From positions 1-64,000 of the forward strand of contig CAJINA010000188.1 in assembly GCA_905176665.1 (NCBI GenBank): a stretch of DNA of 64,000 nucleotides, given 5' to 3'. This stretch comes from Olavius algarvensis Delta 4 endosymbiont (GTDB taxonomy: Bacteria > Desulfobacterota > Desulfobacteria > Desulfobacterales > CAJINA01). This document shows positions 7,623 through 16,570 of this stretch, piece by piece (position 1 is the first letter of the stretch; the number at the start of each line of letters is the position of its first letter). The translations under genes were made by a program, and so were the position numbers. The notes under the pieces are model-generated. The model had not been told where the DNA came from and ran no database searches. It was given only the letters and a program-made list of their open reading frames with translations.

Positions 7623-10600
7623 CTAATCTTTAGATGTAAACCGGGCATGCAGCCTCCGAATCCGATCACTGAGAACCCGGCAGGCATTTAGGGCAATTTC
7701 AGGAAATTCGTGCACAATTTCATTGAACTCGGCTTTATGCAGGACTAAAAATTCAGACTCGGTCAATGTCCGGATACTGGCTGACCGCTGGCGATCCTCG
7801 AACAGCGCCATTTCTCCAAAATAGTCACCTGAATCGATCTGATCAAGCTCGAGCTCATTCTCGGCACCCAGATGCTTTATCACGGTCACGCGGCCTTTCA
7901 CGATCAGGAACATGGTTTCGCCCATATCGCCTTCCTGGATGACCACCTGGTTGGACGGATGGGAAACCGCCTCGGTTACCGAGGCCACGGCTGCCAGTTC
8001 ACTGACCGACAAATCGGAAAAAATGTCAATCTCCTTGACCAGCAAGATCTTGTCGGTAAGTCTGATCGCTGAATCCATGGATATCTCCTTCTGATTGGTG
8101 CGCTGCAAATAGGGATGCAGATGTTTCAATTGATGACCGCCGGATACTTGCTGCAGGGCGCGGGTCAATTTTGTAACGACACTTTGCTCAACTGCTCCGG
8201 CAGGCGCGTTGTGGAGCGCCGCTATTAGCAAGGTGATCTCCAACCACTGCCCCCTGCTGATCAGATAATCCACCAAATCAAGTTTATTGTCCCCAAAATC
8301 CTGAATTTTAAAGAATTTGCGCGCAATCTGCCTGGATGGTTGCGTGGCGGTTGCATTTTCAAGCAACGGCAGCAGCGGTTGGAAAACCGCCTGCGGCAGG
8401 AGGCTGTCCAGGGCCTCCAGGCTGTTATCCAACTGGCGCTTATCGGCGTAGAAAAGACTGCGCGTTAATATCCGAATACGTCCGGTCAGATCATGGGCCG
8501 CCAGTACCTTTATAACGATTTCCACATCCACGCGGGCTTTTTGTTTCAGGTGATCGTGCAGCAATGTGGTTATCTTTCCGGAAGGGAGTAAATCGAGGGA
8601 TTCGGCGGCAGCCAGGTTCTCGTAAGCTTGCTGCGTCCGGCTGCGTGCAAACCGCACCACATCCAGGTCCTTAATATCCATGGACTCCAAAATTCCCAGG
8701 ATGTCCGCGCGCTTCGTACGCCGCGGACTGGAGAGTGCTTCCAGCAGCAGTTGAACATTCTGGTAGTCCGCCCCGACAATTGCATCGTGGGCGGCCTTAT
8801 GCACGTCTTCAGATGCATTGCCGATAATGTGCAGCATCTGGTCCAAATCCACATCATCGCCAATCGTCCAGCTTTTCACGGCCTCAAGACGGACCGCGGT
8901 ATCTTCGTGCTCCAGATAGCGGGCCACCTTGTGGTTCAAGTCCGATACCTCCATCCTCCGTAAACCTCTGATAATCAATGGAATAAAGGCGGCCTGTTCC
9001 GGTTGGTCGAGCAAGCTATCTAATTGGGATGCAAAGTTGATAGCGCCGGTCTGGCCGGCAGCTATGATACCGGCTTTCTGCTGTTCCCCGTCAGCAGATT
9101 CCAGCCAGCCGGAGATGATCGCCCCATATTCGCCCATATCCGCCTTGTAAAGCCCGGCCGCAGCGTAAGCCTTGACCTCGCTAGGCCAATTGAGATGCAT
9201 GACCTGCTGGTTGAAAGCGCGACCGGTCCCGGGTGCCTGTTTGTTGGCACAGCGGATCATGGCGGTCATCAAATCCGGGCCGGCCGTGGGGGCCATCCGG
9301 GAAAACGCATCAACCGCTGTTTGGCCTGCTTCCGGCGAGAGCAGTTGCACCAATCCAATCCGGGTCTTTTCATCGGATTGCGTCTCCAGGGCGGCGATGA
9401 TCTTCAGGTCCAGATCGGGCAACTTTAACAGTTTCAGCAACTGAGCATGCCAGAGGCATTTCTCGCCCTCGGCCGCTGCAAAGGCCCTGGTCAAATGGGC
9501 CTTGATCTTGGGCTCGTTAAACAGGTGGCTGATATCGGTTTCCTTCATCGACTTCAGGTCGATCATGTCTTCGGTAATCAGATCCAGCAAGATTTGCGAA
9601 TACTTCCTTTTCAGGAAGAAAGTGGTACCCACCCAGGTCAGGGCAAACGGCAAGGCCACCAGGGACAGGTATTTGGGATGGAACAGGTTGGTTGAAAGCA
9701 GGATCATGCCGTGACCCATAAACAGGGCCACGCGGACGATCGTCCCCCTTAAAAATGGCCGTACCATGGACCGGTAGGCGGCCGGGAAAAGCCCGTTCAA
9801 GATAGCCATGGATGGGATATTGACGGTTGTACGTAAAACGTTCGAAGAAAATCGGGCATAGATGGCCGTGAAGATGTCGAAGCGCAGCAGGAAAGAGGTA
9901 AAAATGATCACGTAGTTGAACGGATGGAACATCAGGGCCACGGGCAGCCCCCAGCGGCTGTAAAGACGCTTGACGAACAGCAGCAGAATCAAACTGACGA
10001 TATTCAAGACCCCCCGAAAATAACCGAAAAATTCAATGAGTCCGCTTTCGGTAGCAAACTGCTCATCCAGGGCGTAGTTAAACTGGTAGTTCATGATCGG
10101 GATAAGCACATTTGCCACAAATGTCAGCAATACCAATACTTTTATCAATACCGATTTTTTAATCAGAGGCAGCACGTCCTTGAATTGATCGGCCATCGAA
10201 CGCTTCTTGCCTTTTTTCCCGCCCGCCGGATCTTTATGAAACAGGGTCGGAAAACGCCGCCCCATACTGGCAACCACCACTGCTCCGCAAAGGGTGGTGC
10301 CCAGGTAGATAAAAAGCAGGTTGTCCAGCATGAGCCACCGTGCCAGAAAAGGGGTGGCGAAACTGCTGAGAATCTGTCCAATCACGCCTCCGGCCGTAAT
10401 CAGCGGAAACAGTCTTTTACTCTGCCGGGTATTGAACATGTCGTTGGCCAGGTTCCAGAAAAACATGGCCAGCAGGACTTCATATTGAGACTTCAGCATA
10501 AATAGCAGGGGGTAGATTAAATCGATCCCCAGCGGAATTATGAGCCGGATGGCAGCGATGGATACACCGCTGAAAACAAACAGGTAGGTAAACAGCCGCA

Positions 10601-10841
10601 CGCTCGCCACGCGGGTCATCAGGACCGTCAACAGGGCCATGACGACAAAGGTGGCCACCGCGTTGATCATGTTGACGATCGGCAGGTATTCGACCCCGAA
10701 ACGTTTTAGAAATGCAGTTTCGGCATAGTTGTTCAGCAAAATCCCCGAACTGCGAACTAAAAACAATAACAGGCAGGTCCACAGGAACAGACCGATTTCG
10801 TCTTCGTGTATTTCAAGCCATCTGCCGATACGTTTGATCAT
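7623..10841 (-). CDS. ATP/ADP-translocase-like membrane protein with HEAT repeats and cyclic-nucleotide-binding domain
   Basis: 1072 residues in three parts. Residues ~15-430 form a multi-pass region resembling nucleotide (ATP/ADP) transporters, with the family-like stretch FWNLANDMFNTRQSKRLFPL. Residues ~470-900 are helical HEAT-like repeats. Residues ~925-1060 are a cNMP-binding domain with the phosphate-binding cassette YFGEMALFEDRQRSASI, whose Glu and Arg are those expected for cAMP or cGMP binding. It probably moves or senses a nucleotide-like solute under cyclic-nucleotide control at the inner membrane; the substrate is unknown. It starts 8 bp after the SUMF1-like gene and precedes the adenylate cyclase, suggesting one cAMP-linked group. 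Confidence 0.8.
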   Translation of the reverse strand: MIKRIGRWLEIHEDEIGLFLWTCLLLFLVRSSGILLNNYAETAFLKRFGVEYLPIVNMINAVATFVVMALLTVLMTRVASVRLFTYLFVFSGVSIAAIRLIIPLGIDLIYPLLFMLKSQYEVLLAMFFWNLANDMFNTRQSKRLFPLITAGGVIGQILSSFATPFLARWLMLDNLLFIYLGTTLCGAVVVASMGRRFPTLFHKDPAGGKKGKKRSMADQFKDVLPLIKKSVLIKVLVLLTFVANVLIPIMNYQFNYALDEQFATESGLIEFFGYFRGVLNIVSLILLLFVKRLYSRWGLPVALMFHPFNYVIIFTSFLLRFDIFTAIYARFSSNVLRTTVNIPSMAILNGLFPAAYRSMVRPFLRGTIVRVALFMGHGMILLSTNLFHPKYLSLVALPFALTWVGTTFFLKRKYSQILLDLITEDMIDLKSMKETDISHLFNEPKIKAHLTRAFAAAEGEKCLWHAQLLKLLKLPDLDLKIIAALETQSDEKTRIGLVQLLSPEAGQTAVDAFSRMAPTAGPDLMTAMIRCANKQAPGTGRAFNQQVMHLNWPSEVKAYAAAGLYKADMGEYGAIISGWLESADGEQQKAGIIAAGQTGAINFASQLDSLLDQPEQAAFIPLIIRGLRRMEVSDLNHKVARYLEHEDTAVRLEAVKSWTIGDDVDLDQMLHIIGNASEDVHKAAHDAIVGADYQNVQLLLEALSSPRRTKRADILGILESMDIKDLDVVRFARSRTQQAYENLAAAESLDLLPSGKITTLLHDHLKQKARVDVEIVIKVLAAHDLTGRIRILTRSLFYADKRQLDNSLEALDSLLPQAVFQPLLPLLENATATQPSRQIARKFFKIQDFGDNKLDLVDYLISRGQWLEITLLIAALHNAPAGAVEQSVVTKLTRALQQVSGGHQLKHLHPYLQRTNQKEISMDSAIRLTDKILLVKEIDIFSDLSVSELAAVASVTEAVSHPSNQVVIQEGDMGETMFLIVKGRVTVIKHLGAENELELDQIDSGDYFGEMALFEDRQRSASIRTLTESEFLVLHKAEFNEIVHEFPEIALNACRVLSDRIRRLHARFTSKD

Positions 10842-10849
10842 GTGTTCGT

Positions 10850-11761
10850 TCAGGGCCCTTGTTGGTTGTCTACACCATCCGGTGGTCTGGCCATCCGTGA
10901 TTTGGCACCGCCAGTCGAAGGTTTAAGTTCGAGTACCAGCCTAAAACCAGTATGCGGCAGGCGGCTGGCGGGATGGCCGTAAGCACGATTGGCGGAACGC
11001 AGGCCATAACCACTGCTGAACCAGCTGCCGCCCCGGCGTACCCGCATGCTTCCGGACTCCGTTTGGCAGGGGTCTACCACCGCTTCTCCCGGGTAATCTG
11101 CAAAGACATCCAAACACCATTCCCAGACATTGCCGTGCATGTCATGCAGCCCCCATTGATTGGCCGGGTAGCTCTTCACCGGCGCCGGCATCTCTTTTTC
11201 CAGGCCCCGGGATAAATTATAGTCCCGGCATTCATCTTTACCCTTGGGGCTGTGCCCGTACAACGCCCGGTTACAGTCAACCGCATCACCCCAGGCAAAG
11301 ACGGCGGTGCTGCCGGCACGGGCCGCGTACTCCCACTCGGCCTCAGTCGGCAGGCGGTAATACCCCTCGTTTTTTTTGTTCAGCTTATCAATGAAGCGCT
11401 GGACATCGTACCAGGATACCTTTGCTATCGGTCGATCCAAGGGCCACTTTACATCCCCAAACCAGCGGCGCCCCATAATCTGGCGCCATTGTCCAACCGT
11501 CACCTCGGTCGTTTGCAGGTAAAAAGATTTGGTGATCGTAACCTGGTGCTGTGCCTCGTTAGCTGCCCGGCCGTATTCGTCCACCGGGCTGCCCATGGTA
11601 AAAGACCCGGCCGGAATCAACACAAAGGACATGCCGAGGGAGTTGTCCATCACCGGTTTTTCGGCCGACGCTGTGACTGGTTGCAACAGCAGGACGATGA
11701 CCAGGATTGCCAATATCGGCGTCCTGGTTACCAGCGGAAGCCCACGGAACAGGTAATCCAT
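10850..11761 (-). CDS. Exported SUMF1/formylglycine-generating-enzyme-fold protein
   Basis: 303 residues with an N-terminal signal peptide ending near ASA (about residue 33), then a full SUMF1 domain: MVLIPAGSF-like start, TEVTVGQWRQIMG, LPTEAEWEYAARAG, HGNVWEWCLD and RRGGSW. The two cysteines that true formylglycine-generating enzymes carry after GGS are replaced (GGSWFSSGYGL), so sulfatase activation is unlikely. It is probably a binding or structural paralogue in the periplasm. It is first in a leftward group with the cyclic-nucleotide-binding transporter, 8 bp downstream. Confidence 0.85.
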   Translation of the reverse strand: MDYLFRGLPLVTRTPILAILVIVLLLQPVTASAEKPVMDNSLGMSFVLIPAGSFTMGSPVDEYGRAANEAQHQVTITKSFYLQTTEVTVGQWRQIMGRRWFGDVKWPLDRPIAKVSWYDVQRFIDKLNKKNEGYYRLPTEAEWEYAARAGSTAVFAWGDAVDCNRALYGHSPKGKDECRDYNLSRGLEKEMPAPVKSYPANQWGLHDMHGNVWEWCLDVFADYPGEAVVDPCQTESGSMRVRRGGSWFSSGYGLRSANRAYGHPASRLPHTGFRLVLELKPSTGGAKSRMARPPDGVDNQQGP

Positions 11762-11957
11762 GATATATACCCTCCCGATCGGTCAATTAACAGATAGTTA
11801 TATGATTTTGAGCAGTTAGGTGCTGACACGAGCTTTTGCGTTGCCATCGTGCAGCACATAACCTATCATAAAGGCAAACATAAGAAAATGTGAATATAGG
11901 CTGCCAGAGCAGCCTTCTGGTTCATATGTTAACCACAGTTTTCCAAATGGAAACCCG

Positions 11958-13028
11958 ATGGGACACGCTGCGCCACATACGCCAATCCTGGTAATAGACG
12001 ATGACCAGAGTATTTTACAGCTGGTATCCGATATTCTAACCCGCCATGGCTATGCACCCTTTACCGCAGAGGATGGGACCACGGGGCTGGAACTCTTTAG
12101 AAAAGAAAAACCGCCGGTGGTCCTGACAGATATCCAGATGCCCGGTGTGTCCGGTATTGAGATCCTCAAAAAGGTCAAGGAGGTTTCACCCACGGCCCAG
12201 GTGATAATCTTTTCCGGTTTCGGCACGACGGACGATGTCATCAGGGCCCTGCGCCTGGGCGCCAGCGATTACCTGGCCAAGCCTTTCAATATCGGCCTCT
12301 TGCTCCACACCGTGTCCCGCTGCGTGGAAAGACACGGCTTGATCAAAGACCGGATGGGGCGCAAGGCCCTGCTCGAGGAGACCGTCCGGGAGAGAACAGC
12401 GGCCCTTACGGAAAGCTTTCACGAGACTGTGCGTACCCTGGGGCTGATCACCGAAAAGCGTGACCCCTACACCGCCGGCCACCAGCACCGGGTGGCCCTG
12501 CTCGCCATGGCCATCGGCGCAAAACTGGCCCTGACCACCCGGGAGATCGAAGTCCTTAAAGTAGTTGGTTTGCTACACGATATCGGTAAGGTGGCCGTAC
12601 CGGTGGAACTGCTGGTCAAACCGTCCCTGCTGTCGACCATAGAAGCAAACCTGATGAAGATCCACCCGCAGGCCGGCTACGACATCATCCGGGGCATCCC
12701 CTTTATCAAGTCCCTGAAGGCGGATGTTCCGCAGATGGTTCTCAATCACCACGAGCGCTTGGATGGCAACGGTTATCCCCGGGGACTTACCGCGGACGAA
12801 CTGGAATTGGAATCTAAAATTCTCAGTGTGGCCGATGTTATCGAGGCCATGTCATCCCACCGTCCTTACCGCCCGGCCCTGACCATGGCCGCCGCCAAGG
12901 CCGAGATTCTTGAAAACCGCGGCAATGCCTATTGCCCGGAATGCGTGGATGCCTGTATCACATTGATCGAAACCCACAATGATGATAGTAAGCAGTTGTT
13001 TGACTACCTGGACACCCGCAGTTATTAA
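11958..13028 (+). CDS. Response regulator with HD-GYP domain (c-di-GMP phosphodiesterase type)
   Basis: 356 residues. The N-terminal receiver domain (about 8-125) has the acidic pair DDD, the phospho-acceptor aspartate in LTDIQMPG and the lysine in LAKPF. A linker helix leads to an HD-GYP domain (about 155-345) with LLHDIGKVAVP, NHHERLDGNGYP and a following RG. HD-GYP proteins of the RpfG type hydrolyse cyclic di-GMP when phosphorylated. No cognate kinase is adjacent. The ATG at 11958 lacks a strong ribosome site, but the receiver domain begins at once, so no earlier start is needed. Confidence 0.92.
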   Translation: MGHAAPHTPILVIDDDQSILQLVSDILTRHGYAPFTAEDGTTGLELFRKEKPPVVLTDIQMPGVSGIEILKKVKEVSPTAQVIIFSGFGTTDDVIRALRLGASDYLAKPFNIGLLLHTVSRCVERHGLIKDRMGRKALLEETVRERTAALTESFHETVRTLGLITEKRDPYTAGHQHRVALLAMAIGAKLALTTREIEVLKVVGLLHDIGKVAVPVELLVKPSLLSTIEANLMKIHPQAGYDIIRGIPFIKSLKADVPQMVLNHHERLDGNGYPRGLTADELELESKILSVADVIEAMSSHRPYRPALTMAAAKAEILENRGNAYCPECVDACITLIETHNDDSKQLFDYLDTRSY

Positions 13029-13087
13029 ATCCGGGCCTGGTTCTAACTCGCGCCCAGCGGGAACCGCAGACAGCAAAGGAAGGCGAC

Positions 13088-13597
13088 ATGATCGTGGCAT
13101 ATGATGGCAAGACGCCCAAGATTGGAAAAAACGTATTCATCGCGCCCACCGCCACCCTCATCGGCGACGTCACTATTGGTGACAATGCCAGCATCTGGTA
13201 CGGCACGGTTGTGCGGGGAGACATGGAACCGATTACGATCGGCCGCAACACCAATATCCAGGACAATTGCACGGTGCATACCGATTACGGCTATCCTACC
13301 TTGATCGCAGGGAATGTCAGTATCGGCCACAATGCTGTCGTCCACGGTTGTACCATTGAAAAAAACTGCCTGATCGCCATCAACGCAGTGGTCCTGAGCG
13401 GCGCTTACATGGCAGAAGGGTCCATCCTGGCGGCTGGATCAGTATTGCGGGAGAAAGATAAACTGGGCAAGTATAACCTGGCGGCCGGCGTCCCGGCCAC
13501 AGTCAAAAAAATACTAAACAAAGAAGATGCAAAATCATTTCTGCAGCCGGTTAAAAATTACCTTGAGCTTTCCAGGAAACACTTACAGCTATACTAG
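13088..13597 (+). CDS. Gamma-carbonic anhydrase family protein (left-handed beta-helix)
   Basis: 169 residues made of hexapeptide repeats (VTIGDNASIWYGTVVRGDM and following). The three histidines expected to bind metal are in VHTDYGYP and GHNAVVHG, as in the Cam/YrdA/PaaY group. It probably forms a trimer and either hydrates CO2 or acts as an acyl-CoA-related enzyme; members of this group are often of uncertain substrate. Ribosome site AAAGGAAGG precedes the ATG. It follows the HD-GYP gene by about 60 bp and may be co-transcribed with the nitroreductase. Confidence 0.9.
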   Translation: MIVAYDGKTPKIGKNVFIAPTATLIGDVTIGDNASIWYGTVVRGDMEPITIGRNTNIQDNCTVHTDYGYPTLIAGNVSIGHNAVVHGCTIEKNCLIAINAVVLSGAYMAEGSILAAGSVLREKDKLGKYNLAAGVPATVKKILNKEDAKSFLQPVKNYLELSRKHLQLY

Positions 13598-13647
13598 CCG
13601 CAACGAATGTCCACCGTGCAAATCATCGGTAATTGCCAGAGGGCCCC

Positions 13648-14316
13648 ATGTCCACCCCAATTTATTCATCCTTGCCAGACTATCGTGAATACCCTAAAGC
13701 AGAAATGCAGGCGCGTGCCGCCACATATTATGCGGACCTAAACCGCCGTCGGACCGTCCGCGACTTCTCCGATCGCCGGGTTCCGCAGGAAATCATCGAG
13801 AACTGTATCAGGGCAGCCGCAACCGCACCCAGTGGCGCCAACCAACAGCCCTGGACCTTCGTAGCCGTGAGCGACCCGGCTGTTAAAAGCCAGATACGGA
13901 TTGCGGCTGAAAAGGTCGAGCAGAAATTCTATACGGAAACGGCCACGGAAAAGTGGGTCAAAACCCTGGCGCCCCTGGGCACCCACGCCAGCAAGCCTTT
14001 TCTGGAAGCAGCCCCTTACCTGATAGTCATCTTTGCTCAGCGATATGGTATGGCCCCGGACGGTGGTAAAATCAAACACTACTACGTTCAGGAATCGGTA
14101 GGCATTGCCACCGGCTTATTGGTGGCTGCCGTCCACAATGCCGGCCTGGGGTCCCTAACCTATACGCCGGCGAACATGTCTTTTTTGAATCGGATTCTGA
14201 AACGTCCGGACAATGAGAAACCCTTTTTAATCCTGGTCACCGGATATCCGGCGGCAGAGGCGGCCCTGCCTGATATCAAACGAAAAATATTGCAGGAAGT
14301 GGCTGTATTTATATAG
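13648..14316 (+). CDS. Nitroreductase family FMN protein
   Basis: About 222 residues. The start of the family is clear ([15 protein letters not shown]) and the FMN/active-site stretch [20 protein letters not shown] resembles the iodotyrosine-deiodinase-like branch. It probably uses reduced FMN to reduce nitro, quinone or dehalogenation-type substrates; the substrate is unknown. ATG 13648 is chosen because AGAGGG precedes it; a TTG at 13633 would add five residues. It converges on osmC with a gap of about 16 bp. Confidence 0.9.
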   Translation: MSTPIYSSLPDYREYPKAEMQARAATYYADLNRRRTVRDFSDRRVPQEIIENCIRAAATAPSGANQQPWTFVAVSDPAVKSQIRIAAEKVEQKFYTETATEKWVKTLAPLGTHASKPFLEAAPYLIVIFAQRYGMAPDGGKIKHYYVQESVGIATGLLVAAVHNAGLGSLTYTPANMSFLNRILKRPDNEKPFLILVTGYPAAEAALPDIKRKILQEVAVFI

Positions 14317-14332
14317 CCATCGCGAGAACCTG

Positions 14333-14737
14333 TCAGGCTGGTTCAATTCGATAGCTGTGTGTCACGCTGGCGTTGAGTGACGCAAGTGCGCTGCAGTACT
14401 TTTCTTCGGACAGAGCAATGGCCTGTTCCACACCTTTGGGCTTGATGTTCTCCCCGGTCAATACATATTCGATCTCGATGGTGGTGTAGCGCTGGGGCTC
14501 GCTTTCTGCCTGCTGGCCGGCAATATTGACGTCGAAGTTGGTCAGCTTGGCCCGCTTTTTCTCCATAATCAGCACCACATCGATAGCCGTGCAGCCGGCC
14601 ACCCCCATAAGCAGCAATCCCATGGGTGTCGCCCCGCTGGCCCCGTTGGTTGAATCGATCACCACGGCCGGCCCGTCACCGGCCCGGCCGACAAACTGCA
14701 AGCCTTGAACCCATCTCACATTTGCTTGAATCGTCAC
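14333..14737 (-). CDS. OsmC family protein
   Basis: 134 residues with the two conserved cysteines of the Ohr/OsmC fold, in MGVAGCTAID and EEKYCSALASL. The family reduces organic hydroperoxides with thiol partners, or has related redox roles in the cytosol. The start is GTG at 14737, supported by AAGGGAGGT five to six bases upstream. It is divergent from the phytochelatin-synthase-like gene, with a perfect 9-bp inverted repeat (14793-14815) between them. Confidence 0.9.
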   Translation of the reverse strand: MTIQANVRWVQGLQFVGRAGDGPAVVIDSTNGASGATPMGLLLMGVAGCTAIDVVLIMEKKRAKLTNFDVNIAGQQAESEPQRYTTIEIEYVLTGENIKPKGVEQAIALSEEKYCSALASLNASVTHSYRIEPA

Positions 14738-14792
14738 TGTGTACCTCCCTTACAGTATGGCTTTTGTGATTGTTACCGGTAGGAATAACACT

Positions 14793-14815
14793 AAGCATTG
14801 CAAACCGCAATGCTT
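14793..14815. promoter_or_regulatory. Perfect inverted repeat between divergent osmC and PCS-like genes
   Basis: AAGCATTGC-AAACC-GCAATGCTT: 9-bp arms with a 5-bp spacer in the 137-bp divergent intergenic region. The size and position suit a dimeric repressor operator that could control both genes. No regulator gene is adjacent. It is not followed by a T run, so it is unlikely to be a terminator. Confidence 0.4.
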
Positions 14816-14874
14816 GCAAGAATTCAAAAAATGCGCATATTAGGGCGTATTGATTTTCCGGTCGGAGGCTCGCT

Positions 14875-15630
14875 ATGAACTTGCTGCGCAATTTGATGCG
14901 TCTATACTTCTACAGCCGCTATGGTTTTCATCGGGTGACCGGCACCGGTGCTTTTAAAAACGGCAGCGTGCGATACCTCCACGGCAATGTGCAACCGACG
15001 TGGAATCCTCTGAAGCAAGCCATCTGGAAAGCCCACGTCAAACAGTTTCACGAGTCCTCATGTTCCGTGGCTACTGTCGTATCGTGCATCAACGCCGTCC
15101 GCTTTCTGACGAATGGCAATGCCGCGCCTGTTTCCCAGTCTGATATTCTGGACCGGGTGACCACCGGCCACTGGAAAGAACGGATGAGTGACAGTGGTTA
15201 TCGCGGACGCCGCGGCTTGCCGCTGCCCCTGTTGGGAGAAATAATCAGAGACAGCTTTGATGTTTATGGGCTCGGGTTTCGGGACGTGGATATCGTTCAG
15301 ACACCTCTCAATGGATCCGGGCGGTCACATATAAAAACAACCCTCAAAAAGCGTTTGCGTAATTTCGACCGCGTGGGAAACAGCCTGATAGTCGCCCATT
15401 TTGACCAGGGCAGCCTGGTACCGGCCTTGAACATCCCTCATATTTCACCGGTGGGCGCCTACGACGCACTTACCGACCGCGTCACCGTGCTGGATGTGGA
15501 CCCCGATCAGAAAGCGCCTTATGAGGTCGCTTTCGACACCTTCTACCAGGGGCTCGCCAGCGACTACCACCGTGTGCTCTTGGCCTATGGGTATGGCAGC
15601 GGCGGATATGTGCATATCCGCTTATCGTAA
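14875..15630 (+). CDS. Phytochelatin-synthase-like papain-fold protein
   Basis: 251 residues. The putative catalytic cysteine lies in HESSCSVATVVSCINAV (about residue 63), and a histidine and aspartate follow in HISPVGAYDALTDRVTVLDVD. Order and spacing fit the Cys-His-Asp triad of phytochelatin synthase (peptidase family C83). Prokaryotic members typically act as glutathione gamma-glutamylcysteine hydrolases or transferases. No signal peptide is evident. SD-like GGTCGGAGG precedes the ATG. It is divergent from osmC, consistent with a thiol or metal-stress role, which is inference. Confidence 0.65.
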   Translation: MNLLRNLMRLYFYSRYGFHRVTGTGAFKNGSVRYLHGNVQPTWNPLKQAIWKAHVKQFHESSCSVATVVSCINAVRFLTNGNAAPVSQSDILDRVTTGHWKERMSDSGYRGRRGLPLPLLGEIIRDSFDVYGLGFRDVDIVQTPLNGSGRSHIKTTLKKRLRNFDRVGNSLIVAHFDQGSLVPALNIPHISPVGAYDALTDRVTVLDVDPDQKAPYEVAFDTFYQGLASDYHRVLLAYGYGSGGYVHIRLS

Positions 15631-15971
15631 TGAGTGCCCATCCGTAAAGAATCCTGGCCCAAAGGGCCAGGCCTGGCATTGCCCCTTCAAGAGGCTAGCA
15701 CCCAGAAAGCGCATTCGTAGCATGGCCGGATTCAGGGGATCAGGTCAAAGGCTGAAGGCTGAAGAAAAACCTTCAAACCAATCTGGCCGAATTGAGGGCA
15801 TTGAAAACACGGTCGGCACTGAATCGAGCAAGCTTTGGTTTATGGCTCTTTTAGCACGTTCACCTTCAGTCTTCAGTCTTCAGTCTTCAACCTTTATACT
15901 TGAGCAATTTTACGATCTTTTACGGTAGAGCCTATTATCTCCGACCTGGCCCTGAGGACCTGGTTTTTAAA
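15631..15971. other. Intergenic region with hairpin and short tandem repeats
   Basis: After the PCS-like gene comes a perfect hairpin CCTGGCCC-AAA-GGGCCAGG (15652-15670). Two GCTGAAG units (15751-15764) and three and a half CTTCAGT units (15864-15890) follow; the two sets are nearly complementary and could fold into a long stem. No coding capacity was recognised. Element B begins at its right edge. Confidence 0.5.
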
Positions 15972-16113
15972 GACTGAACAAACGGCATCTTTTTACCCGG
16001 CATCGCCTTTCGGCGACGACGGGTTGGCCCAGAGTGGCGTGTTCCAGTCTTCGCCTCCGGGCTTCGCCGGACACGCGCGCTGAACCAAAAGCTACCATTT
16101 CTGGAGGGACACT
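15972..16113. repeat. Palindromic element, copy B (degenerate, reverse orientation)
   Basis: Read on the minus strand it starts GGTAGCTTTTGGTTCAGCG and later has GGGCCAA and AAAAAGATGCCGTTTG, matching the boxes of copies A, D and F in the same order. The terminal arms are only weakly complementary here. An inner hairpin (ATCGCC-TTTC-GGCGAC) is well formed. It lies 2 bp downstream of the stop of the STAS-like gene. Confidence 0.55.
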
Positions 16114-16115
16114 GA

Positions 16116-16532
16116 TTAGCTGAATTTTTCAGCAGACCGCTTGCGGATCCATCTAACGGCTTCCGGCCTGGTTCTAAATACCAGGCTTTCCCAATCTGAG
16201 CGGTGTTGGAAAAGTTCATATAAGCCCTTCATCCTGTTGATGACATCGATGCTGACGGCCATGGAAAAGTAGGCCACCACGGCAACCAGGAGATCGGGAT
16301 TGGTGCGGACAGCTGCAGCACACAGGTTTACAATGGTATCAGTGGTCTCCTCCTTGAGGTTCATCCGGGTAACCGCCGAAAAATCAAGAATCAGATACCT
16401 GTGCCGCCTAAATTCCGCCTGCCGATTAAAATTCTGGCTCAGGGCATCGATCAATTCATCACCAACCACCACGTCGCTGCAGTCAATAATGCTGCCAAGG
16501 CCATTCTCACTTGTGCTTGTTTCAATGGGCAT
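16116..16532 (-). CDS. STAS-like small protein of unknown role
   Basis: 138 residues, cytosolic by composition, with no signal or membrane segment. The pattern of alternating strands and helices (HRYLILDFSAVTRMN, then LLVAVVAYFSMAVSIDV) resembles STAS/SpoIIAA-like folds, but no catalytic or phosphorylation motif can be assigned. ATG 16532 is preferred because AGGGA lies about six bases upstream; a TTG start at 16550 is possible. The palindromic element B abuts its stop. Confidence 0.6.
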   Translation of the reverse strand: MPIETSTSENGLGSIIDCSDVVVGDELIDALSQNFNRQAEFRRHRYLILDFSAVTRMNLKEETTDTIVNLCAAAVRTNPDLLVAVVAYFSMAVSIDVINRMKGLYELFQHRSDWESLVFRTRPEAVRWIRKRSAEKFS

Positions 16533-16570
16533 GACCGTCCCTAACGGCAATTTGGGTTTTGGGGCATTTT

